DNA of 64,000 nt from Bifidobacterium tissieri (GCF_002259645.1 NZ_MWWV01000009.1:124001-188000); one strand, 5' to 3'; counted from the first letter of the stretch, positions 9,843 to 19,017 are shown. Notes: generated by a model from the sequence alone, not told the origin. Numbers and translations: made by a program.

Positions 9843-9924
9843 TTAGTGTGATCACACTAAGGAATAGGGATGTTGGAATTGCAACGTTTTGCGGGGGTGC
9901 ACGCTTAGTGTGAGCTCACACTAA
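9843..9924. repeat. Two-palindrome element, copy A
   Basis: Palindrome TTAGTGTGATCACACTAA (9843-9860) and palindrome TTAGTGTGAGCTCACACTAA (9905-9924) are separated by 44 bp. GTTGGAATTGCAAC sits 12 positions after the first palindrome and is followed by GTTTT. The first palindrome is further flanked by an outer CATCCCTAT/ATAGGGATG repeat. Copy B at 23626-23707 has the same parts at the same distances. It lies downstream of pdxT. Confidence 0.8.
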
Positions 9925-9955
9925 CGAAGGCCCACCGGACCGTCTACTCAACGGC

Positions 9956-10576
9956 TCAGAGGCTCAGGAACAGTTCGTGGATGCGGGTGTCGTCGGTGAG
10001 CTCGGGGTGGAATGCGGTGGCGAGGATGTTGCCCTGACGCAGACCTACCACATTGCCGTTCACCTCGGTCTCCACGGTGGCGTCGTCCCCCACGGACACG
10101 ACAAACGGCCCGCGGATGAACACCAGAGGGAAGTCCTTGATGTCGCCGAAGTCCGCGTTCGCCGCGAACGATCCGAGCTGGCGGCCGTACGCGTTACGGC
10201 GCACCACGGCGTCAAGTGCGCCGAAGTAGACGTTGTCGTCGTTGTCGAGCTTCTTCGCCAGCAGAATCATGCCGGCGCAGGTACCGAACACAGGCTTACC
10301 CGCGGCGATATGCGCGGCGATCTTGTCGAACAGTCCGGTGGAGCGCAGCAGCTTGCCCTGTGTGGTCGACTCGCCTCCCGGCAGAATCACACGATCGATC
10401 GAATCGTCGAAGTCCTCGGCGGCACGCAGCAGCTTCCACTGCGCACCCAGCCGATCGAGCATGGCCGCGTGTTCGGCGAACGCTCCCTGTACGGCGAGGA
10501 TGCCCGTCACGCCGTGCTTGGCGGATTCCGCCTGATCGGACTCCTCCTTGGAAATGTATTCAACGGCTACTACCAA
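9956..10576 (-). CDS. pdxT: Pyridoxal 5'-phosphate synthase glutaminase subunit PdxT
   Basis: This 206-residue class-I glutamine amidotransferase supplies ammonia to PdxS for PLP synthesis. After a roughly 20-residue non-conserved leader the family start is seen at TGILAVQGAFAEHAAMLDRLGA. The oxyanion segment VILPGGESTTQGKLL and the nucleophile Cys in PVFGTCAGMILLA follow, and the His/Glu pair is in ATAFHPELTDD near the C terminus. All catalytic parts are intact. pdxS lies upstream on the same strand with a 319-bp gap, so the two are not tightly coupled and pdxT probably has its own promoter. Confidence 0.95.
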   Translation of the reverse strand: MVVAVEYISKEESDQAESAKHGVTGILAVQGAFAEHAAMLDRLGAQWKLLRAAEDFDDSIDRVILPGGESTTQGKLLRSTGLFDKIAAHIAAGKPVFGTCAGMILLAKKLDNDDNVYFGALDAVVRRNAYGRQLGSFAANADFGDIKDFPLVFIRGPFVVSVGDDATVETEVNGNVVGLRQGNILATAFHPELTDDTRIHELFLSL

Positions 10577-10895
10577 TGTCGTTCCCGTCTTTCCATAGTC
10601 AGATGGTCAAAAATTCAGTTTCAGATGGTGAAAAGTCAACGGCTCCCCTCCGAAGAGAGGAGCCGAAGCGATGGTCTCGCAAAACGCATGACGCGCTACC
10701 GTTGGGATGGCGTCCCATGTGACGCATGACGTCGTGACACATGATGTCGCAACAGCGATGTGCCGTGATGACTACCATCATGTCGGCCGTCTTCTTGACA
10801 GTCGACACCGCGATATCGTCATCACTTTGCCAACGTCATCCCGTCAACGTTCCGTCAGCGTTCGTCCGACGAATTGTGCGAATCGTTCGATCGCA
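10577..10895 (-). promoter_or_regulatory. pdxS-pdxT intergenic region with hairpin and direct repeats
   Basis: This 319-bp gap holds a hairpin with arms CGGCTCC and GGAGCCG (10640-10665), a possible pdxS terminator on the minus strand. Closer to pdxT, the minus strand carries two ACCATCTGA words 22 bp apart, with TTGACT just before them. Spacing of two helical turns in front of a gene suggests an operator, for example for a MocR/PdxR-like regulator, though no such gene is in the window. Confidence 0.4.
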
Positions 10896-11771
10896 TCACT
10901 CGCCGCGAGCGGCCATGATGGTCTGGATCTCGTCCTCGTTGATACCGACCATGGCCTCGCCCAGGTTCTCGGAGAGCTTGGCCAGCAGATCGGCGTCCTG
11001 CCAGTTGGCTGTCGCCTGCACGATGGCGGCGGCGCGCTTGGCCGGATCACCGGACTTGAAGATGCCGGAGCCTACGAACACGCCTTCGGCACCGAGCTCC
11101 ATCATCAGCGCGGCATCGGCCGGGGTGGCCACACCGCCGGCGGCGAAGTTCACGACGGGCAGACGGCCGTTGTCGTGCACGTACTTGGCCAGGTCGTAAG
11201 GCACGGCCAGCTGCTTGGCGGCCTCGAAGATCTCGTCGTCGCGCAGACCGACGAGCTCGCGGATCTGCTTGTTCATGGTACGCATGTGGCGCACGGCCTG
11301 GATCACGTCACCGGTGCCGGGCTCACCCTTGGTACGGATCATGGCGGCACCCTCGGCGATACGGCGCAGAGCCTCACCGAGGTTCTTGGCACCGCACACG
11401 AACGGCACGTCGAACTGGGTCTTGTCGATGTGATAGACGTCGTCGGCCGGGGACAGCACCTCGGACTCGTCGATGTAGTCGATCTCGATGGCCTGCAGAA
11501 TACGGGCCTCGGCGATGTGGCCGATACGCACCTTGGCCATCACCGGGATGGAGACCGCCTGCTGAATGCCCTTGATCATGGCGGGATCGGACATGCGGGA
11601 GACGCCACCGGCGGCACGAATGTCGGCGGGGATGCGCTCCAGCGCCATCACGGCGCATGCACCGGCGTCCTCGGCGATTCGCGCCTGCTCGGGCGTGGTC
11701 ACATCCATGATCACACCGCCCTTGAGCATCTGGGCAAGGTTCTTGTTCAGCTCAGACCTGTTCTCGGCCAT
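10896..11771 (-). CDS. pdxS: Pyridoxal 5'-phosphate synthase synthase subunit PdxS
   Basis: This 291-residue (beta/alpha)8 enzyme condenses ribose 5-phosphate, glyceraldehyde 3-phosphate and ammonia into PLP. Family marks include [19 protein letters not shown] at the N terminus, the catalytic Lys region [11 protein letters not shown], and [20 protein letters not shown] with the phosphate-binding loop GVFVGSGIF near residue 235. The start at 11771 (MAENRSELN) has AAGGGG about 8 bases upstream; the frame is open 17 codons further but those do not look conserved. The short C-terminal tail ends MAARGE. PdxT downstream completes the complex. Confidence 0.96.
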   Translation of the reverse strand: MAENRSELNKNLAQMLKGGVIMDVTTPEQARIAEDAGACAVMALERIPADIRAAGGVSRMSDPAMIKGIQQAVSIPVMAKVRIGHIAEARILQAIEIDYIDESEVLSPADDVYHIDKTQFDVPFVCGAKNLGEALRRIAEGAAMIRTKGEPGTGDVIQAVRHMRTMNKQIRELVGLRDDEIFEAAKQLAVPYDLAKYVHDNGRLPVVNFAAGGVATPADAALMMELGAEGVFVGSGIFKSGDPAKRAAAIVQATANWQDADLLAKLSENLGEAMVGINEDEIQTIMAARGE

Positions 11772-11835
11772 GCTATTCCCCTTTGTACTGTTGTGGTCGT
11801 CGGCCGTACAGCCGATTGTCATTCACCCTCACTGC

Positions 11836-11849
11836 GTTTCACGTGGAAC
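11836..11849. other. parS-like site, one mismatch
   Basis: GTTTCACGTGGAAC differs by one base from the actinobacterial 14-bp parS core GTTTCACGTGAAAC. It lies upstream of pdxS, 331 bp from the perfect site inside the ClC gene. Nearby CGTAACGT/ACGTTACG arms (about 11870-11902) form a separate inverted repeat in the same promoter region. Confidence 0.5.
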
Positions 11850-12074
11850 GCGGATCATAGGATACGTAACGTCCAATGCTATGAACGTCACGTTACGGAC
11901 ATGCGAAACAGCCCATATTTCGATGAGGATAGGCGATAATCAAAACCGATAACGCGTTCAAAACAGCGGACACGGCGCGCAACGACGCCCCTTCCCCCTC
12001 ACCGACTCCCGGGCCACTGCGTGGACCGAATCCCGCATGGCGGTATGCTGGACGCGACAATGAAGGAGATGGGC

Positions 12075-13847
12075 ATGGTCGAGTCGGGCTCACATAGCGT
12101 TTCGCGGAGCGCTCCAGATAATTCTACATCCGACGGAGCGCGTGACGTCGCCACTGTTTCACGCAATGTTTCACGTGAAACACCATCCCATTCACGTCGT
12201 CAATCCATGTCGGCAACACGTCAACCAACACGTCGACCAACCCAGATACATCGTTTTCTTTCCGACTTCAGCCGGATCAAATGGCGAATCGCAGCCAAGG
12301 GCATCATCAGCGGATTCTTCGTGGGACTGCTGGTAGTGCTCTACCGACTCGGCATCAGCTACGGCACACAGTTCGCCACGGCAACGTACGCATGGCTGCG
12401 AGACAATCCGCTGTGGATCGCGGTATGGGCCATGGCCGCCGTGGCCGCAGGACTGTTCGTCGCATGGCTGATCCGTTGGGAACCGATGGCGTCGGGCAGC
12501 GGCATTCCCCAGACCGAAGGCGTGGCGACCCGCGGCATGCGCATGCGTCCATGGTCGATCCTCGTCGTACGATACGCCGGCGGACTGCTCTGCGGACTGT
12601 TCGGCCTATCGATGGGACGAGAGGGCCCGTCCGTGCAGATCGGCGCAGCCACCAGTCAGGCCACAGGCGGCCGACTCGCCCACGGTCAGGTGGATCGCAA
12701 CGCGCTGATCACATCGGGCGCGGCGGCCGGTCTGTCCGCAGCGTTCTGCGCCCCGCTATCCGGTGCCATGTTCGCGCTGGAGGAGATCCACCGCAGCTTC
12801 TCCCCCACCATCCTGCTCACCGCCATGAGCGCATCACTGACCAGCGACTTCGTGGCCAAATACTGTTTCGGTCTCCGCCCGGTGCTCAACTTCGCCACAA
12901 TCCGGCAGCTGCCGCTCGCCCAATACTGGTGGCTGGTGCCGCTGGGCATCGCCACCGGTGTGGTCGGTGTGCTCACCAACCGTCTGCTTCTTGGCCTGCA
13001 AACGCTGATGAGCCACGTACCGGCCATGGCCCGGCCGATCATCTCCCTCGCCGTGGCATTGCCATGCGGCATGCTGCTGCCACTCACGCTCGGCGGCGGC
13101 GAGAACCTGATCGCGTTCGTGGAACAAGGCGGCGCGGGAATCGGACTGCTGTTCGCCCTGCTGATCGTGAAGATGCTCTTCACCGCCACGAGTTTCGCCA
13201 GCGGAGCCCCCGGCGGCATCTTCATGCCTATTCTCGCCGTCGGGGCGATCACCGGCGGACTGGTGGCCACGCTCGGCGGATCGCTCAGCTCACTCATCGA
13301 CGGCCAGAACGGCTTCGGCGAACTAACCGCGCGTCTCGCAATCGACCCGCAATACATGGCCGTGTTCGCCGCGATCGGCATGGCCGGCACACTCGCCGCA
13401 GCAACGAAAGCGCCAATCACCTCGATTCTGCTGATCGTTGAGATGTCGGGCAATATCACGCATATGCTGCCCGTCGCGGCATGCGTATTGATCGCGTTGT
13501 TCGTGGCCGACCTGTGCAATACGAAACCGATCTACGAAGTGCTCCTCGACCGATACCGCGCCGGGCACCCGGACAACGCCGGCACCGCCGACGCCGAACC
13601 AACCGCCATCCGCAGCGGTGTGATCGAATACCCCGTCGAGATCGGCAGCACAATGGCCGGATCGACGGTCGGCACCGTACCACTGCCGGACGGCATGATG
13701 ATCATCACGATCCGTCGCGGCAGTCATGATTTCGTACCGAATCCGGGTTCCGTGGTGCTCGCCGGCGACTATGTGGTCGTACTGTTCAGCGGCAAGACGG
13801 AAGACACCGCCCGATCGGCGCTCGCCGACCTCTGCCATGCGAACTGA
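12075..13847 (+). CDS. ClC-family chloride channel/transporter with C-terminal RCK_C-like domain
   Basis: The ATG at 12075 has AAGGAG six bases upstream and gives 590 residues. A polar N-terminal tail of about 70 residues precedes the ClC core. The ion-path motifs are GSGIPQTEG (near residue 140), GREGPSVQIGA (gating Glu, near 190) and GAPGGIFMPILAVGA (near 380). The intact GREGP and GSGIP match chloride-type rather than fluoride-type ClC proteins. The last roughly 70 residues (GSTVGTVPLPDGMMIITI to VVLFSG) resemble a TrkA-C/RCK_C regulatory domain. A perfect parS sequence is embedded in the N-terminal codons NVSRET. Two convergent crcB genes follow. Confidence 0.93.
   Translation: MVESGSHSVSRSAPDNSTSDGARDVATVSRNVSRETPSHSRRQSMSATRQPTRRPTQIHRFLSDFSRIKWRIAAKGIISGFFVGLLVVLYRLGISYGTQFATATYAWLRDNPLWIAVWAMAAVAAGLFVAWLIRWEPMASGSGIPQTEGVATRGMRMRPWSILVVRYAGGLLCGLFGLSMGREGPSVQIGAATSQATGGRLAHGQVDRNALITSGAAAGLSAAFCAPLSGAMFALEEIHRSFSPTILLTAMSASLTSDFVAKYCFGLRPVLNFATIRQLPLAQYWWLVPLGIATGVVGVLTNRLLLGLQTLMSHVPAMARPIISLAVALPCGMLLPLTLGGGENLIAFVEQGGAGIGLLFALLIVKMLFTATSFASGAPGGIFMPILAVGAITGGLVATLGGSLSSLIDGQNGFGELTARLAIDPQYMAVFAAIGMAGTLAAATKAPITSILLIVEMSGNITHMLPVAACVLIALFVADLCNTKPIYEVLLDRYRAGHPDNAGTADAEPTAIRSGVIEYPVEIGSTMAGSTVGTVPLPDGMMIITIRRGSHDFVPNPGSVVLAGDYVVVLFSGKTEDTARSALADLCHAN
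12167..12182. other. parS (ParB-binding) site inside ClC coding sequence
   Basis: TGTTTCACGTGAAACA is identical to the classical 16-bp parS palindrome. It is read in frame as part of NVSRET. A half-site, TGTTTCACGCAA, lies 13 bp before it and encodes the repeated residues VSRN. ParB sites of this kind cluster near the replication origin in most bacteria, so this marks the region as probably origin-proximal. Confidence 0.8.
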
Positions 13848-13943
13848 TAGCAAGCACCGAAACCCGGCACCGGGCAGCCGCCGCGAAGTGGCCATAACGA
13901 ATCACGTCAGCACGCCGCCATCGGCACTACCCGGCTAACCCGG

Positions 13944-14336
13944 CTACCCCAGCGCGCCCATCATCTGCCAACCGAGCGCGGCGCAGAGCACGGGGACCAC
14001 GATGCAGGCGATCAGATAGTAGCCTGCCATGGCCTTGTGCTCGCCGCGGGCGAGCGTCACCACCTCGTTGATGGCGGTGGAGAACGTGGATAGACCACCA
14101 AGGAATCCCGTCACCGCCATAAGATGCCACGGATCCGGGAACGCCGACGCGGCCGCAGCGGCACCGGCCATGCCCGCGAGCAGCGACGCGATGATGTTGA
14201 TGATCAGTGTGGACAGCGGAAACGCGTGCTTCCACGCCAGTTTGACTGCCGTATCAAGCACGAATCGTGCGGTGGCACCCAGACCGCCGCATACGCAGAC
14301 GCCGAGGAACGTCAGCACCGAGGCGAAAAACATCAT
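13944..14336 (-). CDS. crcB: CrcB/Fluc fluoride channel subunit (short)
   Basis: This 130-residue four-helix protein carries the Fluc marks GGLGATARFVLD at helix 1, STLIINIIAS with the pore Asn in helix 2, and GFLGGLSTFST in helix 3. Fluc proteins are dual-topology or heterodimeric fluoride exporters that protect against environmental fluoride. Its ATG overlaps the stop of the upstream crcB gene by four bases (ATGA), so the two are translationally coupled. The pairing of a short and a longer member suggests a heterodimer. Confidence 0.93.
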   Translation of the reverse strand: MMFFASVLTFLGVCVCGGLGATARFVLDTAVKLAWKHAFPLSTLIINIIASLLAGMAGAAAAASAFPDPWHLMAVTGFLGGLSTFSTAINEVVTLARGEHKAMAGYYLIACIVVPVLCAALGWQMMGALG

Positions 14337-14992
14337 CGGGCGCCTCCGGTCACAGTCGTCGTATCGGATTCATCCGATACGGATGATCCCGCGGAATCAA
14401 AGGAATCAGAAGAATCCGCAGAGCCAGCGGAACTCGCACGCATCGCACCTGACGCCGCCTCCTCCGAAGCTCTCGCCGCAGCCACGCCATCCCACACGCT
14501 CGACGCCATATGATCGGCACGCACGCGCGTAATCGCCAAGGACACGCGCACACCACCATATGCGGCCAACGTACCGATGCCAAAGCTCAGCAGCACATAT
14601 ACCAGCACGCCGAACACGTTACCGGCACCCAGATCGCTCAGCTGCTCGAACGCCAGCGTGGACATGGTGGACAAACCGCCGCACATGCCCATGCCGAATC
14701 CGCGCGATACCAGATCACGACTGCGCTTGCGCACCCACGCGGCACGCGACACGTACGTGCTCAACGCCGCGTACACGAAACACGCCACGATATTCGCGGT
14801 GAACGTGCCCAGATGGATCGCGTCCCACACGGACGGACCGGGCATGCCAGACGCCGACGAATTGGCCAACGACAGTCCGTATCGCATACCCGTTCCCAAG
14901 CACCCGCCCAGAAACACCACCAGATAGATCACAGGATCGGCCAACGGCGGACGACTGTCCCCGAACGTCTCTCCCCGCACGGTTTTACCCAT
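14333..14992 (-). CDS. crcB: CrcB/Fluc fluoride channel subunit with long Ser/Ala-rich tail
   Basis: The start at 14992 (MGKTVRGETF) has AGAAGGG about 8 bases upstream; the frame is open further but less plausible. Of 219 residues, the first roughly 160 form the Fluc fold: GGCLGTGMRYGLSL in helix 1, GTFTANIVACF with the conserved Asn in helix 2, and GMCGGLSTMSTLAF in helix 3. The remaining 50 or so residues are a hydrophilic Ala/Ser/Asp-rich tail ending TTVTGGAR, which ordinary Fluc subunits lack. It probably pairs with the coupled downstream subunit. The neighbouring ClC gene adds a second halide transporter. No fluoride riboswitch was recognised upstream. Confidence 0.9.
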   Translation of the reverse strand: MGKTVRGETFGDSRPPLADPVIYLVVFLGGCLGTGMRYGLSLANSSASGMPGPSVWDAIHLGTFTANIVACFVYAALSTYVSRAAWVRKRSRDLVSRGFGMGMCGGLSTMSTLAFEQLSDLGAGNVFGVLVYVLLSFGIGTLAAYGGVRVSLAITRVRADHMASSVWDGVAAARASEEAASGAMRASSAGSADSSDSFDSAGSSVSDESDTTTVTGGAR

Positions 14993-15511
14993 CTCAACCC
15001 TTCTCTCTGCAACATCGCACCACGGCGACACGCCGATAGGCACCAGCGTACTCCGTCTGGGAAACCAGATGGAAAACCAGATGCACGATTTACCGATTCA
15101 ACGAGTATCAATCCAACGGAAGCACCGATTTCAACGGGGATACCGATCCGAATGATCACAAGAGACACCGATCCGCAGAGAAGGGAATGCGGCGGAAAAG
15201 TATGAAACGCATCCGCTGAATTCGACCATCCCACGCATCGCAACGCGCTTCCACGTGTCGCACGCATCGTCGTCGCGCGCGTCTGCACACGCATGCGCCC
15301 AACGCACCGACGCTCTGCATATGACCTCGGGAATCCGGGCCATCGCCTGTCGAATCGTAGGAACCATCAGCGGAAATGCGGTTCGAATGCCCGACCCGCG
15401 CAACCGGCCGCGTATGCCCTCGCATACATTCGCTCGCGGTCGCCAACGACGCCAGACATTCAGGTGAGTTCCATCACCAGTGCGTAATAGTAGGACGGAC
15501 CACGCCCAAAT
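14993..15511. other. Intergenic region without recognised genes
   Basis: This stretch between crcB and the purA 3' structure shows only short repeats of ACCGAT (15080-15175), which may belong to the crcB leader. Open frames here are short, overlap each other and lack ribosome sites. I see no gene. Confidence 0.5.
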
Positions 15512-15513
15512 GC

Positions 15514-15598
15514 AAGCGGTTCACCAATCGGCGATAGGACCGGATGCGCGTTGTGAAGTCAACGCGCGGTTGCCGTATCGTCGATTGGTGAACCGCTT
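15514..15598. repeat. Large extended hairpin downstream of purA
   Basis: Arms of 23 bp (15514-15536 and 15576-15598; 22 of 23 positions match) share AAGCGGTTCACCAATCG. Inside, GCGCGTT/AACGCGC extends the stem to an 8-nt loop, giving one hairpin of about 85 nt. A smaller AACTAG/CTAGTT hairpin (15614-15630) lies between it and the purA stop. It may be a complex terminator, a 3'-UTR RNA or a small inverted-repeat element. Confidence 0.75.
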
Positions 15599-15662
15599 TC
15601 TGTCTGATTTACCAACTAGTCGGTCTAGTTGATCTGACGCCGACCAGCCGGCCTGATGCCAA

Positions 15663-16964
15663 TTAGTCGATCAGCGAGTGCACCGAAATGATGTGATCGC
15701 GCTGCGGGCCGGTGCCGATGGCGGAGATACGGCAGTTGGAGATCTCCTCGAGGCGCTTCACGTACGCCTGGCAGGTGGCCGGCAGATCCTCGAAGCTGTG
15801 CACCTGCGAGATGTCCTCCTCCCAGCCGGGAAGTTCCTCGTAGATCGGCTTGGCGGCGGCGAACGCGGCCTGATCGCACGGCATATCGTCGTAGCGGGTG
15901 TGGGTGCCGTCGGCGTTCTCCACATCGTAGGCCACGCACACCGGAATGGACTTGAGACCGGTGAGCACGTCGAGCTTGGTGAGCACCAGATCAGTCAGAC
16001 CGTTGACCTGCGAGGCGTAACGGGTCACCACGGCGTCGAACCAGCCGCAGCGACGCGGACGTCCGGTGGTCACACCGTATTCGTGACCCTGGGAGCGCAG
16101 CCAATCGCCCTGCTCGTCGAACAGCTCGGTGGGGAATGGCCCCTCGCCCACGCGGGTGGTGTAGGCCTTGGCTACGGCGATCACACGATCGATCTTGGTG
16201 GGGCCCACGCCGGTACCGGTGCAGGCACCGCCGGCGGTCGGGTTGGAGGAGGTGACGAACGGGTAGGTGCCGTGATCCACGTCGAGCATGGTGGCCTGAC
16301 CGCCCTCGAACAGGACGGTCTTGCCGGCGTCGAGCGCCTTGTTGAGCACCAGCGACGTGTTGGTCACGTACGGATGCAGGCGCTCGCCGAGTGCGAGCAG
16401 CTCGTCGGTGGTCTGGTCCACGTCGATCGGACGACGGTTGTACAGCTTGACGAGCATCTGGTTCTTCTGGTGCAGGCTGGCCTCAACCTTGTCGTGCAGG
16501 TGTTCGGCGTTGAAGAGGTCGTGCACGCGGATGCCCACGCGGTTGATCTTGTCGGCGTAGGCCGGGCCGATGCCACGGCCGGTGGTGCCGATCTTGTGCT
16601 TGCCGAGGAAGCGCTCGGTCACCTTGTCGAGCGTGCGGTGGTAGGGCGCGATGATGTGCGCGGATTCGCTCACCAGCAGTCGCGAGCAGTCCACGCCGCG
16701 CGATTCAAGTCCTTCGATCTCCTGGAACAGCACTTCGGGGTCCACCACCACGCCGTTGCCGATCACGGGGGTCACGTTCGGGCTGATGATGCCGGACGGA
16801 AGCAGGTGCAGCGCATACGATTCATTGCCCACAACCACGGTGTGGCCGGCATTGTTGCCGCCGTTGAAACGCGCGACATAGTCCACCTTGGTGCCGATGA
16901 GGTCCGTGGCCTTGCCCTTGCCTTCGTCGCCCCACTGCGCACCGATCAAAATAATTCCAGGCAT
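15663..16964 (-). CDS. purA: Adenylosuccinate synthetase PurA
   Basis: This 433-residue enzyme converts IMP and aspartate, with GTP, to adenylosuccinate, the committed step to AMP. It opens with [20 protein letters not shown], the glycine-rich P-loop with the catalytic Asp. [12 protein letters not shown] carries the catalytic His, and [14 protein letters not shown] binds [15 protein letters not shown] near residue 305 and the GTP-base segment [11 protein letters not shown] complete the set. The ATG has a strong GGAGGAG site. It appears monocistronic, with a large structured 3' region below it. Confidence 0.97.
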   Translation of the reverse strand: MPGIILIGAQWGDEGKGKATDLIGTKVDYVARFNGGNNAGHTVVVGNESYALHLLPSGIISPNVTPVIGNGVVVDPEVLFQEIEGLESRGVDCSRLLVSESAHIIAPYHRTLDKVTERFLGKHKIGTTGRGIGPAYADKINRVGIRVHDLFNAEHLHDKVEASLHQKNQMLVKLYNRRPIDVDQTTDELLALGERLHPYVTNTSLVLNKALDAGKTVLFEGGQATMLDVDHGTYPFVTSSNPTAGGACTGTGVGPTKIDRVIAVAKAYTTRVGEGPFPTELFDEQGDWLRSQGHEYGVTTGRPRRCGWFDAVVTRYASQVNGLTDLVLTKLDVLTGLKSIPVCVAYDVENADGTHTRYDDMPCDQAAFAAAKPIYEELPGWEEDISQVHSFEDLPATCQAYVKRLEEISNCRISAIGTGPQRDHIISVHSLID

Positions 16965-17258
16965 GATCTCCTCCGAATCCTGCGGACCTGCAAAACCGCT
17001 CGTTTACGCCGCAAACAGGTTACCGTAAGCCATGAACCGATCATGTTTCGATCTTCATATATGGTCATCCGGGACGCGGTGGGCATAACGTCGCCGTGTT
17101 TTCCCAAACCGACGGCAAACAATCGACGAACTTTTTCACAGTATCCCCCATGATCACCGCATCGGCATGGGTAATACCCTCCTACACTGATACAGGAATA
17201 CAAGAGAATAACGAAAAAACGAAGTAATTCAGTGGGAGTCACGAAAGGTTCAGTAGAC
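16965..17258. promoter_or_regulatory. Divergent promoter region of purA and polysaccharide deacetylase
   Basis: This 294-bp AT-rich gap contains the purA ribosome site (GGAGGAG) at one end and GAAAGG at the other. Promoters for both genes must lie here. A GTG in frame at 17232 could start the deacetylase nine codons earlier. No clear dyad operator was found. Confidence 0.4.
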
Positions 17259-19001
17259 ATGGCATCCCCGAACGATCGTATGAATGACGACGATATGGCC
17301 GGCCGCGGTCTGCACGACGACAGCACGACCCGCCATCAGACTCCGGAGCATGTGGAAGAACTGCATTTCGGCGACAGCGCCCGCGGCGCGTATTATGACG
17401 ACGACGGCAAACCACGAAAGCGTGGATTCTTCTGGCGATTCAGCCGTGCGGCCAAGGCCGAGAACGCCGACGAGGCCAAAACCAGGCGCGAATCCGGAGC
17501 CGCAGGCACCGCAGCAGGAACGACGTCCGTGGCAAATACCGTGGAATCCCAACCGAGGCCGGAACACGAGTCCCGCACTCAGACGCCGACCGAGCCGCCA
17601 CATCAGGAACCGGCGATAGGTCGCATCGCCATGTCGGAGCCCGAACCGGAACCGGCCAGCACACCGGCACGAACCCCCGTAATCCCCACAACTCTGACCG
17701 TATCGGGACAGTCCGGCGACGGCACCGCAACGGCCAACCACGGTTGGACCGTCGCCCGCAAGTGCGTGACGATCATCATGACCATGGTGGTCGTGGCCGC
17801 AGCGGGCTGCACCAGCTTCTGGATGTGGGAGAACCGACTGCGCCCGATCACCGTCACCGTGAACGGCACGTCGGTCAAGACCCGTGTCAACACGTCGCTC
17901 ATCACGCTGCTCAACATCAACGATGGATTCGGCACCCAGGCAGGCAAGCTGCTCTCGGTCAGCGGCAAGACGCTGGATGAGCACGGCGGCGACCGCTATG
18001 CCGTCACGCTCGGCAATACCGAGGTCAAGTCATCCGATCTGGCGTCGACCCGCGTCAACGACGGCGACGTGCTGTTCGTGAAGAACGGCAAGGATACGAC
18101 CGAGCCCCACCAGGTGGTCAGGGCGGCGATCCCGTTCGGCAACGATGTCAATCTCAAGGGCGGCGGCACGATCCAGTACGTGGAACAGCAGGGCGTGGAC
18201 GGTGTCAAGGAGCAGTGGGTCGGCGAGCAGTCCAAGGAGACGGTCGATAAGAAGGTGCTCAAGGAGCCGGTGAACTTCAAGGTGACCACCAAGAGCCCGA
18301 ACCCGCAGGACGGCAAGAAGTACATCGCGCTCACGTTCGACGACGGCCCAAGCAAGTACACGCAGGACATCCTCAACATCCTCAACGAGAAGGGCGTGCA
18401 CGCCACGTTCTTCAACCTGAGCGAGCAAGGTACCGAGTTCCCGGATCAGGAGAAGGCGGTCGCGGCGGCCGGCAACGAGGTGGCAAGCCATTCCGTGAGC
18501 CATAAGTACCTGCCGAAGCTGTCCCGCGACGATCTGCGCAAGGAAATCAACGATTCGTTCGCGCCGATCGAGGCCAACACCGGCGGATCGGGGCGCATGT
18601 TCCGCTCGCCGTATGGCGCGTTCGAGGCGCAACAGTGGGTGGACTCGACGGATCTGATCAGCATGAACGTGCTGTGGAGCATCGATACGGAGGATTGGCG
18701 CCGTCCCGGCCCCGACAAGATCCATGACGCCGTGCTCGGTCATGCACGGAACGGCTCGATCGTGCTCATGCACGATGGCGGCGGCGATCGTTCACAGGAT
18801 ATCGAGGCCCTGCCCCGCATCATCGACGATCTGAAGAACGAGGGATTCACATTCGTGACCGTGTCCGAGATGATCAAACTCGACGGCACGTTCCCGCAGC
18901 ATGTGATGGATAACCAGCCGGTTCCCGCCGTCGCGAATGCGTCGAAGGACTCGGCGGCATCAGGCTCGGCTGACGCGTCGTCCTCGCCCACGACCAAGTA
19001 A
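17259..19001 (+). CDS. Membrane-anchored polysaccharide deacetylase (NodB domain)
   Basis: Of 580 residues, the first roughly 165 are charged and disordered, followed by one transmembrane helix (VTIIMTMVVVAAAGCTSFW). A beta-rich wall-side region precedes the C-terminal NodB domain. All five carbohydrate-esterase-4 motifs are present: TFDDGPS (metal and base Asp), HSVSH (metal His pair), RSPYG, DTEDW and LMHDGGG. This predicts a metal-dependent N- or O-deacetylase acting on peptidoglycan or another wall glycan outside the cell. The ATG at 17259 has GAAAGG 10 bases upstream; a GTG at 17232 is possible. A strong hairpin follows the stop. Confidence 0.92.
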   Translation: MASPNDRMNDDDMAGRGLHDDSTTRHQTPEHVEELHFGDSARGAYYDDDGKPRKRGFFWRFSRAAKAENADEAKTRRESGAAGTAAGTTSVANTVESQPRPEHESRTQTPTEPPHQEPAIGRIAMSEPEPEPASTPARTPVIPTTLTVSGQSGDGTATANHGWTVARKCVTIIMTMVVVAAAGCTSFWMWENRLRPITVTVNGTSVKTRVNTSLITLLNINDGFGTQAGKLLSVSGKTLDEHGGDRYAVTLGNTEVKSSDLASTRVNDGDVLFVKNGKDTTEPHQVVRAAIPFGNDVNLKGGGTIQYVEQQGVDGVKEQWVGEQSKETVDKKVLKEPVNFKVTTKSPNPQDGKKYIALTFDDGPSKYTQDILNILNEKGVHATFFNLSEQGTEFPDQEKAVAAAGNEVASHSVSHKYLPKLSRDDLRKEINDSFAPIEANTGGSGRMFRSPYGAFEAQQWVDSTDLISMNVLWSIDTEDWRRPGPDKIHDAVLGHARNGSIVLMHDGGGDRSQDIEALPRIIDDLKNEGFTFVTVSEMIKLDGTFPQHVMDNQPVPAVANASKDSAASGSADASSSPTTK

Positions 19002-19017
19002 TCACGACCACGTAATG

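Noticed and set aside
10716-10743. 28-bp palindrome CATGTG...CACATG between pdxS and pdxT
   Set aside because: Only the outer six bases pair; the inner sequence does not, so it is probably chance.
14993-15100. Fluoride riboswitch upstream of the crcB pair
   Set aside because: I could not find the conserved crcB-motif RNA core on the minus strand.
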